This document shows positions 45,023 through 53,160 of a stretch of 64,000 nt of DNA, piece by piece. How positions within the stretch are numbered: the stretch's first letter is position 1; the number at the start of each line of letters is the position of its first letter. The stretch comes from Gammaproteobacteria bacterium UBA2675 (GTDB taxonomy: Bacteria > Pseudomonadota > Gammaproteobacteria > Pseudomonadales > Pseudohongiellaceae), in contig DEMH01000015.1 of NCBI GenBank assembly GCA_002354805.1, positions 186,001 to 250,000 of the forward strand, given 5' to 3'. The translations under genes were made by a program, and so were the position numbers. The notes below the pieces were generated by a model that did not search any database, was not told the origin of the DNA, and was given only the letters and a program-made list of their open reading frames with translations.

Positions 45023-45038
45023 CTGGTTGAATATACAG
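45023..45038 (+). promoter_or_regulatory. LexA (SOS) box upstream of recA
   Basis: CTG-N10-CAG with the AT-rich core typical of LexA sites, 75-90 bases before the recA ATG and overlapping the -35 of its promoter. Confidence 0.8.
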
Positions 45039-45055
45039 TATATGTCTGCTTTAAT
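45027..45055 (+). promoter_or_regulatory. recA promoter
   Basis: -35 TTGAAT (45027-45032), 17-base spacer, -10 TTTAAT (45050-45055). The LexA box covers the -35, so LexA would block polymerase binding. Confidence 0.6.
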
Positions 45056-45113
45056 ATCTGACAAGTCCGGTATTTAATTCTCAACAACTGATTTTAACAA
45101 CAGGATATGACCA

Positions 45114-46175
45114 ATGGCTGATGCACAGAATCGAGATCCCAATAAGGAAAAAGCGCTGAGCGCCGCATTATCGCAAATCGAGCGGCAATTCGGCAAAGGC
45201 TCTATGATGCGTCTGGGCGACAAGGGACGAGAGGCAATTCCGGCCATTTCTACTGGTTCGCTTGGTCTCGATGTGGCGCTGGGTATTGGCGGCCTCCCAA
45301 GAGGACGCATAGTCGAAATTTACGGTCCGGAATCTTCAGGCAAGACCACACTGACACTGCAGGTAATCGCTGAGTGTCAAAAGGCTGGCGGTACCTGTGC
45401 ATTCATCGATGCTGAGCACGCACTGGATCCGATTTATGCCGGCAATCTCGGCGTGGATGTGGAGAACCTGCTGGTCAGCCAGCCTGATACAGGTGAGCAG
45501 GCACTGGAAATCTGTGACATGGTTGTACGTTCCGGCGCGGTTGACGTTGTTGTTGTGGACTCGGTTGCAGCTCTGACTCCCAAGGCTGAAATTGAAGGTG
45601 AAATGGGTGACAGCCACATGGGGCTGCAGGCGCGTCTGATGTCTCAGGCCCTGCGCAAAATGACTGCCAACATCAAAAATTCAAACACCCTGGTCATATT
45701 CATCAACCAGATTCGAATGAAAATTGGTGTCATGTTTGGTTCGCCGGAAACAACTACCGGTGGTAACGCGCTCAAGTTTTACGCCTCAGTGCGCCTCGAT
45801 ATTCGTCGCATCGGCTCCATCAAGGAAGGCGACGAGGTTGTTGGTAACGAGACACGCGTGAAAGTGGTCAAAAACAAGGTGGCGCCTCCATTCCGTCAGA
45901 CAGAATTTCAGATCATGTACGGCAAGGGCATTTATCGTATGGGAGAGATTATTGACCTCGGTGTCAAACTCAATCTGCTGGACAAGTCAGGTGCATGGTA
46001 CGCCTATAACGGAGACAAGATCGGGCAGGGCAAGAAGAACGTCGCGGTCTATCTTGAAGAAAATCCTGCCTTGGCCACTGAGTTGGAAACCAAAATTCGC
46101 GCCCAGCTTCTTGGCGGAAATGCCCTGTTGAGCGGCAGCGATCAGGAGGAGTTGCAGGAAGCTGATGTCGACTGA
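45114..46175 (+). CDS. recA: Recombinase RecA
   Basis: Forms the nucleoprotein filament for homologous recombination and for LexA self-cleavage. 353 residues, as in E. coli. Walker A GPESSGKT at 71-78; LVSQPDTGEQALEI, VVVVDSVAALTPKAEIEGEMGD and INQIRMKIGVMFGSPETTTGG (loop L2) are all present, and the tail is acidic. A LexA box and promoter lie upstream. The recX gene starts inside its last codons. Confidence 0.99.
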   Translation: MADAQNRDPNKEKALSAALSQIERQFGKGSMMRLGDKGREAIPAISTGSLGLDVALGIGGLPRGRIVEIYGPESSGKTTLTLQVIAECQKAGGTCAFIDAEHALDPIYAGNLGVDVENLLVSQPDTGEQALEICDMVVRSGAVDVVVVDSVAALTPKAEIEGEMGDSHMGLQARLMSQALRKMTANIKNSNTLVIFINQIRMKIGVMFGSPETTTGGNALKFYASVRLDIRRIGSIKEGDEVVGNETRVKVVKNKVAPPFRQTEFQIMYGKGIYRMGEIIDLGVKLNLLDKSGAWYAYNGDKIGQGKKNVAVYLEENPALATELETKIRAQLLGGNALLSGSDQEELQEADVD

Positions 46176-46653
46176 CGATCAGACCCGCAAGATTGCTGTG
46201 TCTTTACGCCGTCGCGCTATGGATTATCTGGCGCGACGGGAACACAGTGTAAGTGAGCTTCGGCGCAAGCTTAGTGAAAAGTTCCCCGAGACAGATACGC
46301 AGCTGCTGGAGTCAGTGTTGTCCACTCTTCAGGATGATGGTTTGCTTTCCGATCAACGTTTTGCCGAATCCTATGTGCGTGCCCGATTTAACAAAGGTTA
46401 TGGGCCGCAGTATATTTTCTCGCATCTCAAAAATGCAGGGGTGCCGGATGACATTAGTTCTCAGGAGCTGAGCATCGATGAAAATGAATGGGTAACAAAT
46501 CTGCAAAAAGCCGTCTGCAAACGGTTCGGTAGCCCCTTGCCGCAGCCTGGCACCCTGGCCTGGGCCAAGCTCGAACGCTTTGCGCAGGCACGTGGCTTTC
46601 GCGGCAGCCACTTACAGAAACTCAGATACCAGCGATTTGAGGGCGAAGTGTAG
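46165..46653 (+). CDS. recX: Regulatory protein RecX
   Basis: Binds and restrains RecA filaments. The 162-residue helical protein shows RRAMDYLARREHSVSELRRKL, LLSDQRFAESYVRARFNKGYGP and a C-terminal GSPL..LAWAKLERFAQARGF repeat, all RecX features. Its ATG overlaps the recA end by 11 bases, so it is co-transcribed under LexA control. Its 3' end overlaps, tail to tail, 32 bases of the globin gene on the other strand. Confidence 0.92.
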   Translation: MSTDDQTRKIAVSLRRRAMDYLARREHSVSELRRKLSEKFPETDTQLLESVLSTLQDDGLLSDQRFAESYVRARFNKGYGPQYIFSHLKNAGVPDDISSQELSIDENEWVTNLQKAVCKRFGSPLPQPGTLAWAKLERFAQARGFRGSHLQKLRYQRFEGEV

Positions 46654-47095
46654 CAAGTCTGGCAAGCAGTCGATTCTGGGTGCCAATCTCGACACCTACA
46701 GTATCCATGGCGGCGATAAGATCTTCCACTACTGCATTGAATTCGGCTTCACTGATGTTCATGCCTGCATGAGTCCGCACCATTGAGTCGCCGGTATAGA
46801 CGCAGGGGCCATTTGCAATCATGCAGAAATGCTGGATGATTTTCTCGCGGAACCGTTGCACATTTGAATCGGCAAAGCGCGGAAATACACGATCGTCGTA
46901 TGCAATTTCCATAATGAACTCATCAGCTATCCGATCAATTGTCGTTTGGCCTCCCAGATCGTCATACAGGGTGGCGTCAGATTGATTGCTGGCGCAAGCG
47001 CTCAGCGTCAATGCTGCCAGTAAAGTCGTCAGTATCTGTGTTGTGCCAGCCGCCCCGATACCTGGCGACAGCAATGACTGGATGAAACGTTTCAT
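46622..47095 (-). CDS. Lipid-anchored group 1 truncated hemoglobin
   Basis: A 157-residue protein with a lipoprotein signal (lipobox LSAC, Cys at about 34) followed by a 2-on-2 globin domain: LYDDLGGQTTIDRIADEF, YTGDSMVRTHAGMNI with the proximal heme His, and SEAEFNAVVEDL. The helix-B position that is Tyr in mycobacterial trHbN reads Ile (DEFIMEI), and two Cys lie in CMIANGPC. It is therefore an envelope globin, not a cytoplasmic NO dioxygenase. Its ATG overlaps the stop of the DUF3034 gene by 4 bases; the three minus-strand genes form one operon. Ligand (O2, NO, sulfide) unknown. Confidence 0.88.
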   Translation of the reverse strand: MKRFIQSLLSPGIGAAGTTQILTTLLAALTLSACASNQSDATLYDDLGGQTTIDRIADEFIMEIAYDDRVFPRFADSNVQRFREKIIQHFCMIANGPCVYTGDSMVRTHAGMNISEAEFNAVVEDLIAAMDTVGVEIGTQNRLLARLATLRPQIAGI

Positions 47096-48006
47096 AGGGT
47101 TGCCTGCACTGAGATGTAATACCCGCGTTGATCGGCAGCACCGGCTATGTCACCCAGATCGATCCAGGCTCCGGTTACCGACAGGTGTTTATTTGGAAAC
47201 CAGGCGATAAACAGATCACGTGCGTGATCCTCGTTCAATGCGGACAGGTAGTCGCCTTTTTGCCTGAACTCGCCACCGATGGCGATACTGCGAGTGAGAA
47301 AAATGGCTGCGGCAACTTCAGTGGTAAATTTGGTGCTATTGGCATCACCGCCGTAGCCAAGTATGCCAAACTGATTCGATTCACCGTAGCGGACATTCAC
47401 ATTGAGCAGCGTACTGCGGTTGGCAATACCGTCCAGCCAGACTTTACCGGCGCTGATAATGAAATCAGTTCCGGCCGTGTGCTCGGCCCCTACAGACCGT
47501 GCAACCGCCTTGTCGCGAAGTCGGCCATGTTCGATGCCGATGGTAATTTGTGGGGCACTGCCGTAGATGATGTCACCGTGCAATTTGTATCGCGCAGAAA
47601 TCTTGTCCTGGCGGATGTGGAGTCCGGCGGCTTCTATTTCGAAGTCGTGTTTGGCGTATGCAATCTCAACTCTGTCGTCATAGTTGAAGGCACCTCCGAC
47701 CACATCCAGTGAGTAGTCATCGACCGCCGCCCGTGATTGAAAAATATTGACTCCCTTCTGCCCGTCGCTTGCGTAGGTGCCCAGTGTAGCCCAAGGGGTA
47801 AGACCACCTCCTGAGGCACCTGAAATGCTGCTAACGGCTGCAGTGCCTTTGATTTTTCCTTGCCTGCCAGCAGTTTCCAGTGACTGCGCCGAGGCCGTCA
47901 TCGCGAGGCCGGCGCTAATTATCATAAGGAGAGTTACAGTCAGCCAGCTACCAGCGCTCTCAAAACGACCCGGGCGACATTTGCGTTCTATAGACAACAG
48001 TGGCAT
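47092..48006 (-). CDS. DUF3034 family protein, probable outer-membrane or exported
   Basis: A 304-residue exported protein. A signal peptide spans about 20-41 (ending MTASAQS). The DUF3034 hallmark SSISGASGGGLTPWATLGTYAS follows at about 58-80. The rest alternates polar and aromatic/aliphatic residues and ends in a pattern (GYYISVQATL) compatible with an outer-membrane beta-barrel. No function is established for DUF3034. The start overlaps the cupredoxin gene stop by one base (TGATG) and its stop overlaps the globin ATG, so the trio is translationally coupled. Confidence 0.78.
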   Translation of the reverse strand: MPLLSIERKCRPGRFESAGSWLTVTLLMIISAGLAMTASAQSLETAGRQGKIKGTAAVSSISGASGGGLTPWATLGTYASDGQKGVNIFQSRAAVDDYSLDVVGGAFNYDDRVEIAYAKHDFEIEAAGLHIRQDKISARYKLHGDIIYGSAPQITIGIEHGRLRDKAVARSVGAEHTAGTDFIISAGKVWLDGIANRSTLLNVNVRYGESNQFGILGYGGDANSTKFTTEVAAAIFLTRSIAIGGEFRQKGDYLSALNEDHARDLFIAWFPNKHLSVTGAWIDLGDIAGAADQRGYYISVQATL

Positions 48007-48689
48007 CAGCTATTCTCCTCTCGAATGGCTCGGAAGCCGAATACCTGAGATGGATCACGTACATCCAGTTCTATGGTCAACTGATTGTTGGAAGCGCCTG
48101 TCAGCGGAATTTCCTGTCGGTTGCCGGGTGTCTGCAGCCAGGGGTGCCATACATGTATGACATCAGCACCGGTATTGTCCAGGCGGATTCTGCCAAGCTC
48201 ATCACTCTGATACCGATCCTGCCACTCAGAAACATACACGTAGGCGACCATACTGTCGTGAATATTGCAGCCAAGTGTTGCAACACCTGCCTGGTCAAAC
48301 AGGATCGGATCCACTTCCTCGTCGGCGTACAGCGGCGTCGAAAACTGTCTTACGTCGGAAAAAGAATAAACATGGTGCCTTACGTTATCGCTGTTGGGAA
48401 ACCTCACCTGTTGCCCCTGGGCAATAAGCAGAATACCCGGGACGAAGGTCCTGTCGATCTGGTCAATGACGCCAACATCCTGCGGGGCTGCCTGAATTCT
48501 GGATATATGCAGTTCGGCGATGACATCTGGGACGGGATTGCCTTCGGTATCGATAAACACAATATTGACTTGTGCGTACGCGGATGGTGTCACTGTCAGC
48601 GCAAAAGCGACAGCAAGTGCCATTACGTTGATGAGGCTGCACGGGGTAGGTCTGATTGCGCGCAAACAAGCCAAAAACCGTCTTGTCAT
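48006..48689 (-). CDS. Cupredoxin-like periplasmic protein (annotated in relatives as methylamine utilization protein)
   Basis: A 227-residue exported protein; ATG 48689 with GGGAA upstream gives a signal peptide ending PSAYAQ (about 35-40). Motifs RHHVYSFS and GCNIHDSM supply the His, Cys, His and Met expected of a type 1 copper site. The C-terminal part has a carbohydrate-binding or carboxypeptidase-regulatory-like beta region at the N-terminal side (IVFIDTEGNPVPDVIAEL). The database name comes from weak similarity to mau genes; no methylamine dehydrogenase genes are nearby. It heads the leftward trio and is divergent from the adenylate cyclase by 101 bases. Confidence 0.8.
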   Translation of the reverse strand: MTRRFLACLRAIRPTPCSLINVMALAVAFALTVTPSAYAQVNIVFIDTEGNPVPDVIAELHISRIQAAPQDVGVIDQIDRTFVPGILLIAQGQQVRFPNSDNVRHHVYSFSDVRQFSTPLYADEEVDPILFDQAGVATLGCNIHDSMVAYVYVSEWQDRYQSDELGRIRLDNTGADVIHVWHPWLQTPGNRQEIPLTGASNNQLTIELDVRDPSQVFGFRAIREENS

Positions 48690-48790
48690 GATTAATTCCC
48701 GTTTGATTTTGTTCACAAAACGTGACTCCCCTACGATATAACAGGATAATGCACCGGGCAAATGCCTAAAAGTCTTTCAAGTGGCCGTCC

Positions 48791-50758
48791 ATGAGCCTGA
48801 CCAGCATTCGTTCGCGATTGATACTGTTTCTACTGGGGCTGATACTGCCGGTTCTGGCCGTTATCTACTGGTTTGTCGAGCAGGAGAATCTGCGCTATAC
48901 CGATAGAACCATCAACTCATACCTGAATATCGGCACCCAGGTGTTTGACTATAGTGTCGAGTCACACAAAAACACGCTTCTGACTATCAGTAATGCGCTT
49001 ACGCGTGACTGGGGCTTCCGCAACGCCTTTGGTGCCTCGGACCCCATGACCATTCGTGATGCGGCGACGAATCTGCTGGCCCGCTCACAAGGTGCCGCGG
49101 ACCTGATGCTCATCAGCGATATGCAGGGTCGTGTCATTATAGATACGCATGATCAGGGTTTTTCGTCATTGCCGGCGGACTGGCGAGCGGTCGTGGACAA
49201 TGCGGTCACTCACCCTGAGGGGCAGGGTGACCGGATTCTCATCGTCGGAGAAGTCCCCTATCAGATCACAGTTGTTCCTCTTATGCTGCCACAACCAGTG
49301 GCCTGGATATTCGCCGGGTTCCCACTGGACGAAAGTTTTGTAAGGGAAGTACAGCGCAGCACGGCTTCTGATATCTCTATCCTTCGACACCATCCAGAAC
49401 AGGAAAATCAAGCTGCATTGGAAGTCGTTGCGTCCAGTCTCGACGGGGAAAACCGTCAACTGCTGGCGGAACGTCTCGATCCGTTCCTGCTGAATCAGAC
49501 TCAGCGTGTAAGCCTGGCAACGGAAAGTTATGGCGCTCAGGTACGGCAGCTTGCAGACGGGGATGCGGTAACGCCAGCCATTCTTGCGGTGGTGCAGCGA
49601 TCATACCGGGAGAATCAGGAGAATCTGCAGGTATTGCAGCAGCGCCTGCTGGATTTTTCGATTGCCATCGTCAGCATAAGTCTGCTGGCGGTTTTTGTCC
49701 TCGCCAGAGGTTTCACCCGACCGGTACTGCGGCTTGCCACGCGAGTGGAACAGATAGAGCGTGGCCAGTATCAGCAGCCCAGCAGCGACAAGGCGGTAAC
49801 TGGGAAGGACGAGGTAGGGGAGCTGGAGCGCGCTGTCGAGCGGATGGCCAACGGGCTGGCAGAAAAAGAGAAGGTCAGGGATCTGCTCGGCAAAGTGGTT
49901 TCACAGGGGGTTGCGGATGAACTTCTCAGTCGGCGGATTGAACTGGGCGGGGAAGATCGGGAAGTCAGCATTCTGTTCGCTGACATTGCCGGCTTTACTG
50001 CTTTGGGTGAACGGGTTGCCCCTCAGGAATTGATCTCAGTGCTCAATACCTGCCTGGAGGGGCTGTGCCGCGTTGTAGACCAGCACGGCGGCATCGTTGA
50101 CAAATTTATCGGCGATGCCGTAATGGCAGTGTTCGGCGTCCCTGTTTCGCACGTTGACGATCACCGCCGAGCGCTGGACTGTGCCCTGGCGATGCAGGCT
50201 GAACTGCCAGTGATCAACGAATTGCTGTGTTCGTCAGTCGGGTTTCCGATTTCCCTTTCAGTGCGAATCGGTGTTCACACGGGGCACGTTGTGGCCGGTA
50301 ACATAGGCTCGGCGGACCGACTTAACTACACTGTGATCGGAGATGCTGTCAATCTTGCTGCTCGTCTTGAAGGTCTGACACGGTTCTACAGTGTTGCAGC
50401 GCTTGTCAGCGAGCAGACACGTTATGCTGCAGATCCTGACAATCGGATACTATGGCGTGACATTGATCTGGTTACAGTGTCTGGTCGCGAAAAACCGGTC
50501 AAGCTGTTCGAACCCGTAGCTTACAAGGACACACTGTCTCAGGATGAAATCGTTCAGGTAGAACAGTTCAACAAAGCACTGGATCATTATCGTCAGGGAC
50601 AGGGCGAGGAAGCGGCTGATATACTCGCCACGCTGGTGCAGGAAACTCACGCGGCAGTGAACATTCAGCTTTATGAGCTCTACCTGGAGCGTATACGCAC
50701 TCAGACAAACATGGCCGATGAACACTGGACTCCTATTTTTAAACATACCAGCAAATGA
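48791..50758 (+). CDS. Membrane-bound class III adenylate cyclase with periplasmic sensor and HAMP
   Basis: A 655-residue receptor-type cyclase: membrane segment 1 at about 9-28, a periplasmic sensor region of about 250 residues (Cache-like), membrane segment 2 at about 285-307, HAMP (about 310-360) and the class III catalytic domain (about 385-565). Metal-binding Asp are D398 (SILFADIAGF) and D442 (KFIGDAVMAVFG). Lys438 and Thr514 (YTVIGDAVNLAARLEG) are the residue pair expected for ATP rather than GTP use. The C-terminal 90 residues are helical. It heads a rightward group with a GT9 enzyme and rmlB. The signal it senses is unknown. Confidence 0.88.
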   Translation: MSLTSIRSRLILFLLGLILPVLAVIYWFVEQENLRYTDRTINSYLNIGTQVFDYSVESHKNTLLTISNALTRDWGFRNAFGASDPMTIRDAATNLLARSQGAADLMLISDMQGRVIIDTHDQGFSSLPADWRAVVDNAVTHPEGQGDRILIVGEVPYQITVVPLMLPQPVAWIFAGFPLDESFVREVQRSTASDISILRHHPEQENQAALEVVASSLDGENRQLLAERLDPFLLNQTQRVSLATESYGAQVRQLADGDAVTPAILAVVQRSYRENQENLQVLQQRLLDFSIAIVSISLLAVFVLARGFTRPVLRLATRVEQIERGQYQQPSSDKAVTGKDEVGELERAVERMANGLAEKEKVRDLLGKVVSQGVADELLSRRIELGGEDREVSILFADIAGFTALGERVAPQELISVLNTCLEGLCRVVDQHGGIVDKFIGDAVMAVFGVPVSHVDDHRRALDCALAMQAELPVINELLCSSVGFPISLSVRIGVHTGHVVAGNIGSADRLNYTVIGDAVNLAARLEGLTRFYSVAALVSEQTRYAADPDNRILWRDIDLVTVSGREKPVKLFEPVAYKDTLSQDEIVQVEQFNKALDHYRQGQGEEAADILATLVQETHAAVNIQLYELYLERIRTQTNMADEHWTPIFKHTSK

Positions 50759-50767
50759 GCTGCGACA

Positions 50768-51958
50768 GTGGGCGATGTTGATTTGACCGCAGACCCAATC
50801 AAAACAATGTATCCTGCCTGGGTGAAGCGTGGCCGAAGAATCGCGCTAATCAATCCCACCAAGTATTTGGGCAATCTGCTGCTGTCCGGTCAGCACATTC
50901 AACATCTGGTTGCATATTGCGCCGATGAAGGAGTTGAGCTGCTGCTGGTACTGGATAGTGGTTTTCGGGAGCTTTTCGAGCCGGTCTTTCAGGCACCCGG
51001 TGTTCACTTTGTGTATTATCCCCGGCAGTTGCTCAAGGCTCGCCGGCAGCGCCTGAAAGCTGCCGGGGCATGGCTGGCATGTGTGCGCGATATCAGGCGG
51101 TTTCAGGCGGATCTGGCCTTCACAATAGAAGAAGATTCAGTAAGTCATCGACTGGCTCAACTGTCGGCCGCCCGGGTCAGGGTCAGTAGTACTGAAGCGC
51201 GGTACCGGCTTGGATTTGACAAATACCTTCAGGTTGAACGTGCCAATCGAGCTGCTGGAGAAAGGTCGATCTGGTTTGCCTACCGTGAGATATTTAGTCA
51301 GCTTGCGCTGCCGGTCCCCGGTGAAAAGACCTATCCAGTGTTTTCGAGCATTGCCGCGAAAGTACCTCCCATAGCCCGCGAACAAACGGGTCGACCGCTC
51401 TTCATCATTCATGCCGGTGCAAGTAAGCCCTACAAGAGATGGCCGGTCGCCAGCTTCATTGAATTGGCTTCGCGCGTCATTGAACGTGGCTACCATGTGG
51501 TTTTAATCGGTGCCGGCGCCGGTGACGCAGCGCTCAACAGAGCCGTGCTGGCGGGTTTGGGAGAGAGCCACAGGCAGTGTACAGACCTTTGTGACCGCCT
51601 TGATCTCAAATCACTGGCCGAATTGTTTGCCGCTGCCGACTTTATTGTCGGAAACGATAGCGGCCCTTCGCATCTGGCCTCTGCGCTGGGCTTGCCTGGT
51701 GTGGTAATCTTCGGTCCCACAATCGAGGCCATATGGCGGCCGCTCGGTCCACAGACAAGGGTCATTCAGCACCGGCATGTTTGTCTGAGCGACTGTACAC
51801 GCCAACATTGTCGTCAGGCATATGCCTGCCTTTCGACCATCCAGACCGATGAAGTTCTGGAGAGCGTGCCTGAAGTGAACGCAGCTGTTGAATCAGCGGC
51901 AGTCGGCAGCGTGTCCGGGATCAGGTCTCATAACGTCCGAATCAAGCAAAATGGGTAG
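50768..51958 (+). CDS. Glycosyltransferase family 9 (heptosyltransferase-like)
   Basis: A 396-residue cytoplasmic GT9 enzyme. The N-terminal half begins RIALINPTKYLGNLLLS, and the C-terminal half has FIIHAGASKPYKRWPVASF, VLIGAGAGD, and FIVGNDSGPSHLASALGLPGVVIFGPT, which is the sugar-nucleotide site of LPS heptosyltransferases. Late Cys/His residues (CLSDCTRQHCRQAYAC) are found in several GT9 members. GTG start 9 bases after the cyclase stop. It may add heptose or another sugar to an envelope polysaccharide; the acceptor is unknown. Confidence 0.85.
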   Translation: MGDVDLTADPIKTMYPAWVKRGRRIALINPTKYLGNLLLSGQHIQHLVAYCADEGVELLLVLDSGFRELFEPVFQAPGVHFVYYPRQLLKARRQRLKAAGAWLACVRDIRRFQADLAFTIEEDSVSHRLAQLSAARVRVSSTEARYRLGFDKYLQVERANRAAGERSIWFAYREIFSQLALPVPGEKTYPVFSSIAAKVPPIAREQTGRPLFIIHAGASKPYKRWPVASFIELASRVIERGYHVVLIGAGAGDAALNRAVLAGLGESHRQCTDLCDRLDLKSLAELFAAADFIVGNDSGPSHLASALGLPGVVIFGPTIEAIWRPLGPQTRVIQHRHVCLSDCTRQHCRQAYACLSTIQTDEVLESVPEVNAAVESAAVGSVSGIRSHNVRIKQNG

Positions 51959-51974
51959 GGAGCAAACAAACAAC

Positions 51975-53045
51975 ATGGAAAAATCGTTACGCATACTGGT
52001 CACAGGCGGAGCGGGATTTATCGGCTCAGCCGTCGTGCGGCAGATCATCGAGCACAGCTCGGACGTCGTCCTGAATGTCGACAAGCTGACCTATGCAGGC
52101 AACCTGGAGTCACTGGCCGCTGTCAGCGGCGATCCCCGCTACCAGTTTGCACAGCAGGACATCTGTGACCGGCAGGCCATGGATCAGTTGATTGCAGACT
52201 TCCAGCCCGATGCAGTGATGCATCTGGCGGCCGAAAGTCATGTGGACAGATCGATAGATGGTCCGGCAGCTTTTATTGAAACCAACATTGTGGGGACATA
52301 TACCCTGCTTGAAGCTGTGCGGTCGTACTGGAACCAGCTACCTGAGGATCGGCAATCACAGTTCCGTTTTCATCACATCTCGACCGATGAGGTCTATGGC
52401 GACCTTGAAGGGCCTGATGAGCTGTTTACCGAGTCGACACCGTATGCGCCCAGCTCCCCTTACTCCGCCAGCAAGGCCAGTTCAGACCATCTGGTCAGAG
52501 CCTGGCGTCGAACCTACGGTTTACCTGTCATCGTCACTAACTGCTCGAACAATTACGGTCCCTATCATTTTCCAGAGAAGCTGATACCCCACATCATTCT
52601 GAACGCCATACACGGTAAACCCCTGCCAGTTTACGGTGACGGAAAACAGGTGCGTGACTGGCTGCATGTTGAGGATCATGCCAGGGCTCTCCATCTGGTC
52701 GTGCGGCAGGGCATACCCGGTGAGACCTATAATATCGGCGGTCACAATGAGAAACAGAACATCGATGTTGTTAAAGCGATCTGTGAACTGCTGGATGAGC
52801 TTCACCCACAGTCGCCAGTCACGCCGCATGCCAGTCTGATTACGTTCGTGAAGGACAGGCCGGGTCACGATCTGCGCTATGCGATAGACGCGTCCAAAAT
52901 CCAGCGAGAGTTAGGCTGGGTGCCGAGAGAAACCTTTGAGAGCGGATTACGCAGTACGGTGAAGTGGTACCTTGAAAATGCCACCTGGTGGGGGCGTGTG
53001 CTGTCAGGCGATTATCAGCTTGACCGCCTGGGCGACAGCAACTGA
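51975..53045 (+). CDS. rfbB: dTDP-glucose 4,6-dehydratase
   Basis: Second step of dTDP-rhamnose and related sugar synthesis. The extended SDR protein (356 residues from ATG 51975) has the NAD motif ILVTGGAGFIGSAV, STDEVYGD with the Thr-Asp-Glu catalytic set, and the YSASKASSDHLV Tyr-x3-Lys. An alternative ATG at 51951 would overlap the GT9 stop. The partner genes rmlA, rmlC and rmlD are not in this window. It ends the cyclase-GT9-rfbB run. Confidence 0.93.
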   Translation: MEKSLRILVTGGAGFIGSAVVRQIIEHSSDVVLNVDKLTYAGNLESLAAVSGDPRYQFAQQDICDRQAMDQLIADFQPDAVMHLAAESHVDRSIDGPAAFIETNIVGTYTLLEAVRSYWNQLPEDRQSQFRFHHISTDEVYGDLEGPDELFTESTPYAPSSPYSASKASSDHLVRAWRRTYGLPVIVTNCSNNYGPYHFPEKLIPHIILNAIHGKPLPVYGDGKQVRDWLHVEDHARALHLVVRQGIPGETYNIGGHNEKQNIDVVKAICELLDELHPQSPVTPHASLITFVKDRPGHDLRYAIDASKIQRELGWVPRETFESGLRSTVKWYLENATWWGRVLSGDYQLDRLGDSN

Positions 53046-53060
53046 CAAGCCGGAAGCACT

Positions 53061-53104
53061 GCGGCGGGCGCTGAATTGACATATAATTGCGCCGCGAAAT
53101 TCAG
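53061..53104 (+). promoter_or_regulatory. Nested inverted repeats in the fadB upstream region
   Basis: CTGAATT (53071-53077) with AATTCAG (53098-53104), and GCGGCG (53061-53066) with CGCCGC (53090-53095), around TTGACA and TATAAT strings that are too close to be one promoter. This could be an operator for a fatty-acid regulator or the rfbB transcript end. Confidence 0.35.
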
Positions 53105-53160
53105 TGTTTGGGCAAGATTTTAAAACAGCATATAAAACAAATATTTGCAGGAGAAGTCTA

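Noticed and set aside
48713..48725. CRP-like dyad TCAC-N5-GTGA between the cupredoxin and cyclase genes
   Set aside because: The half-sites are reversed relative to the CRP consensus and the spacer is wrong; too weak to call.
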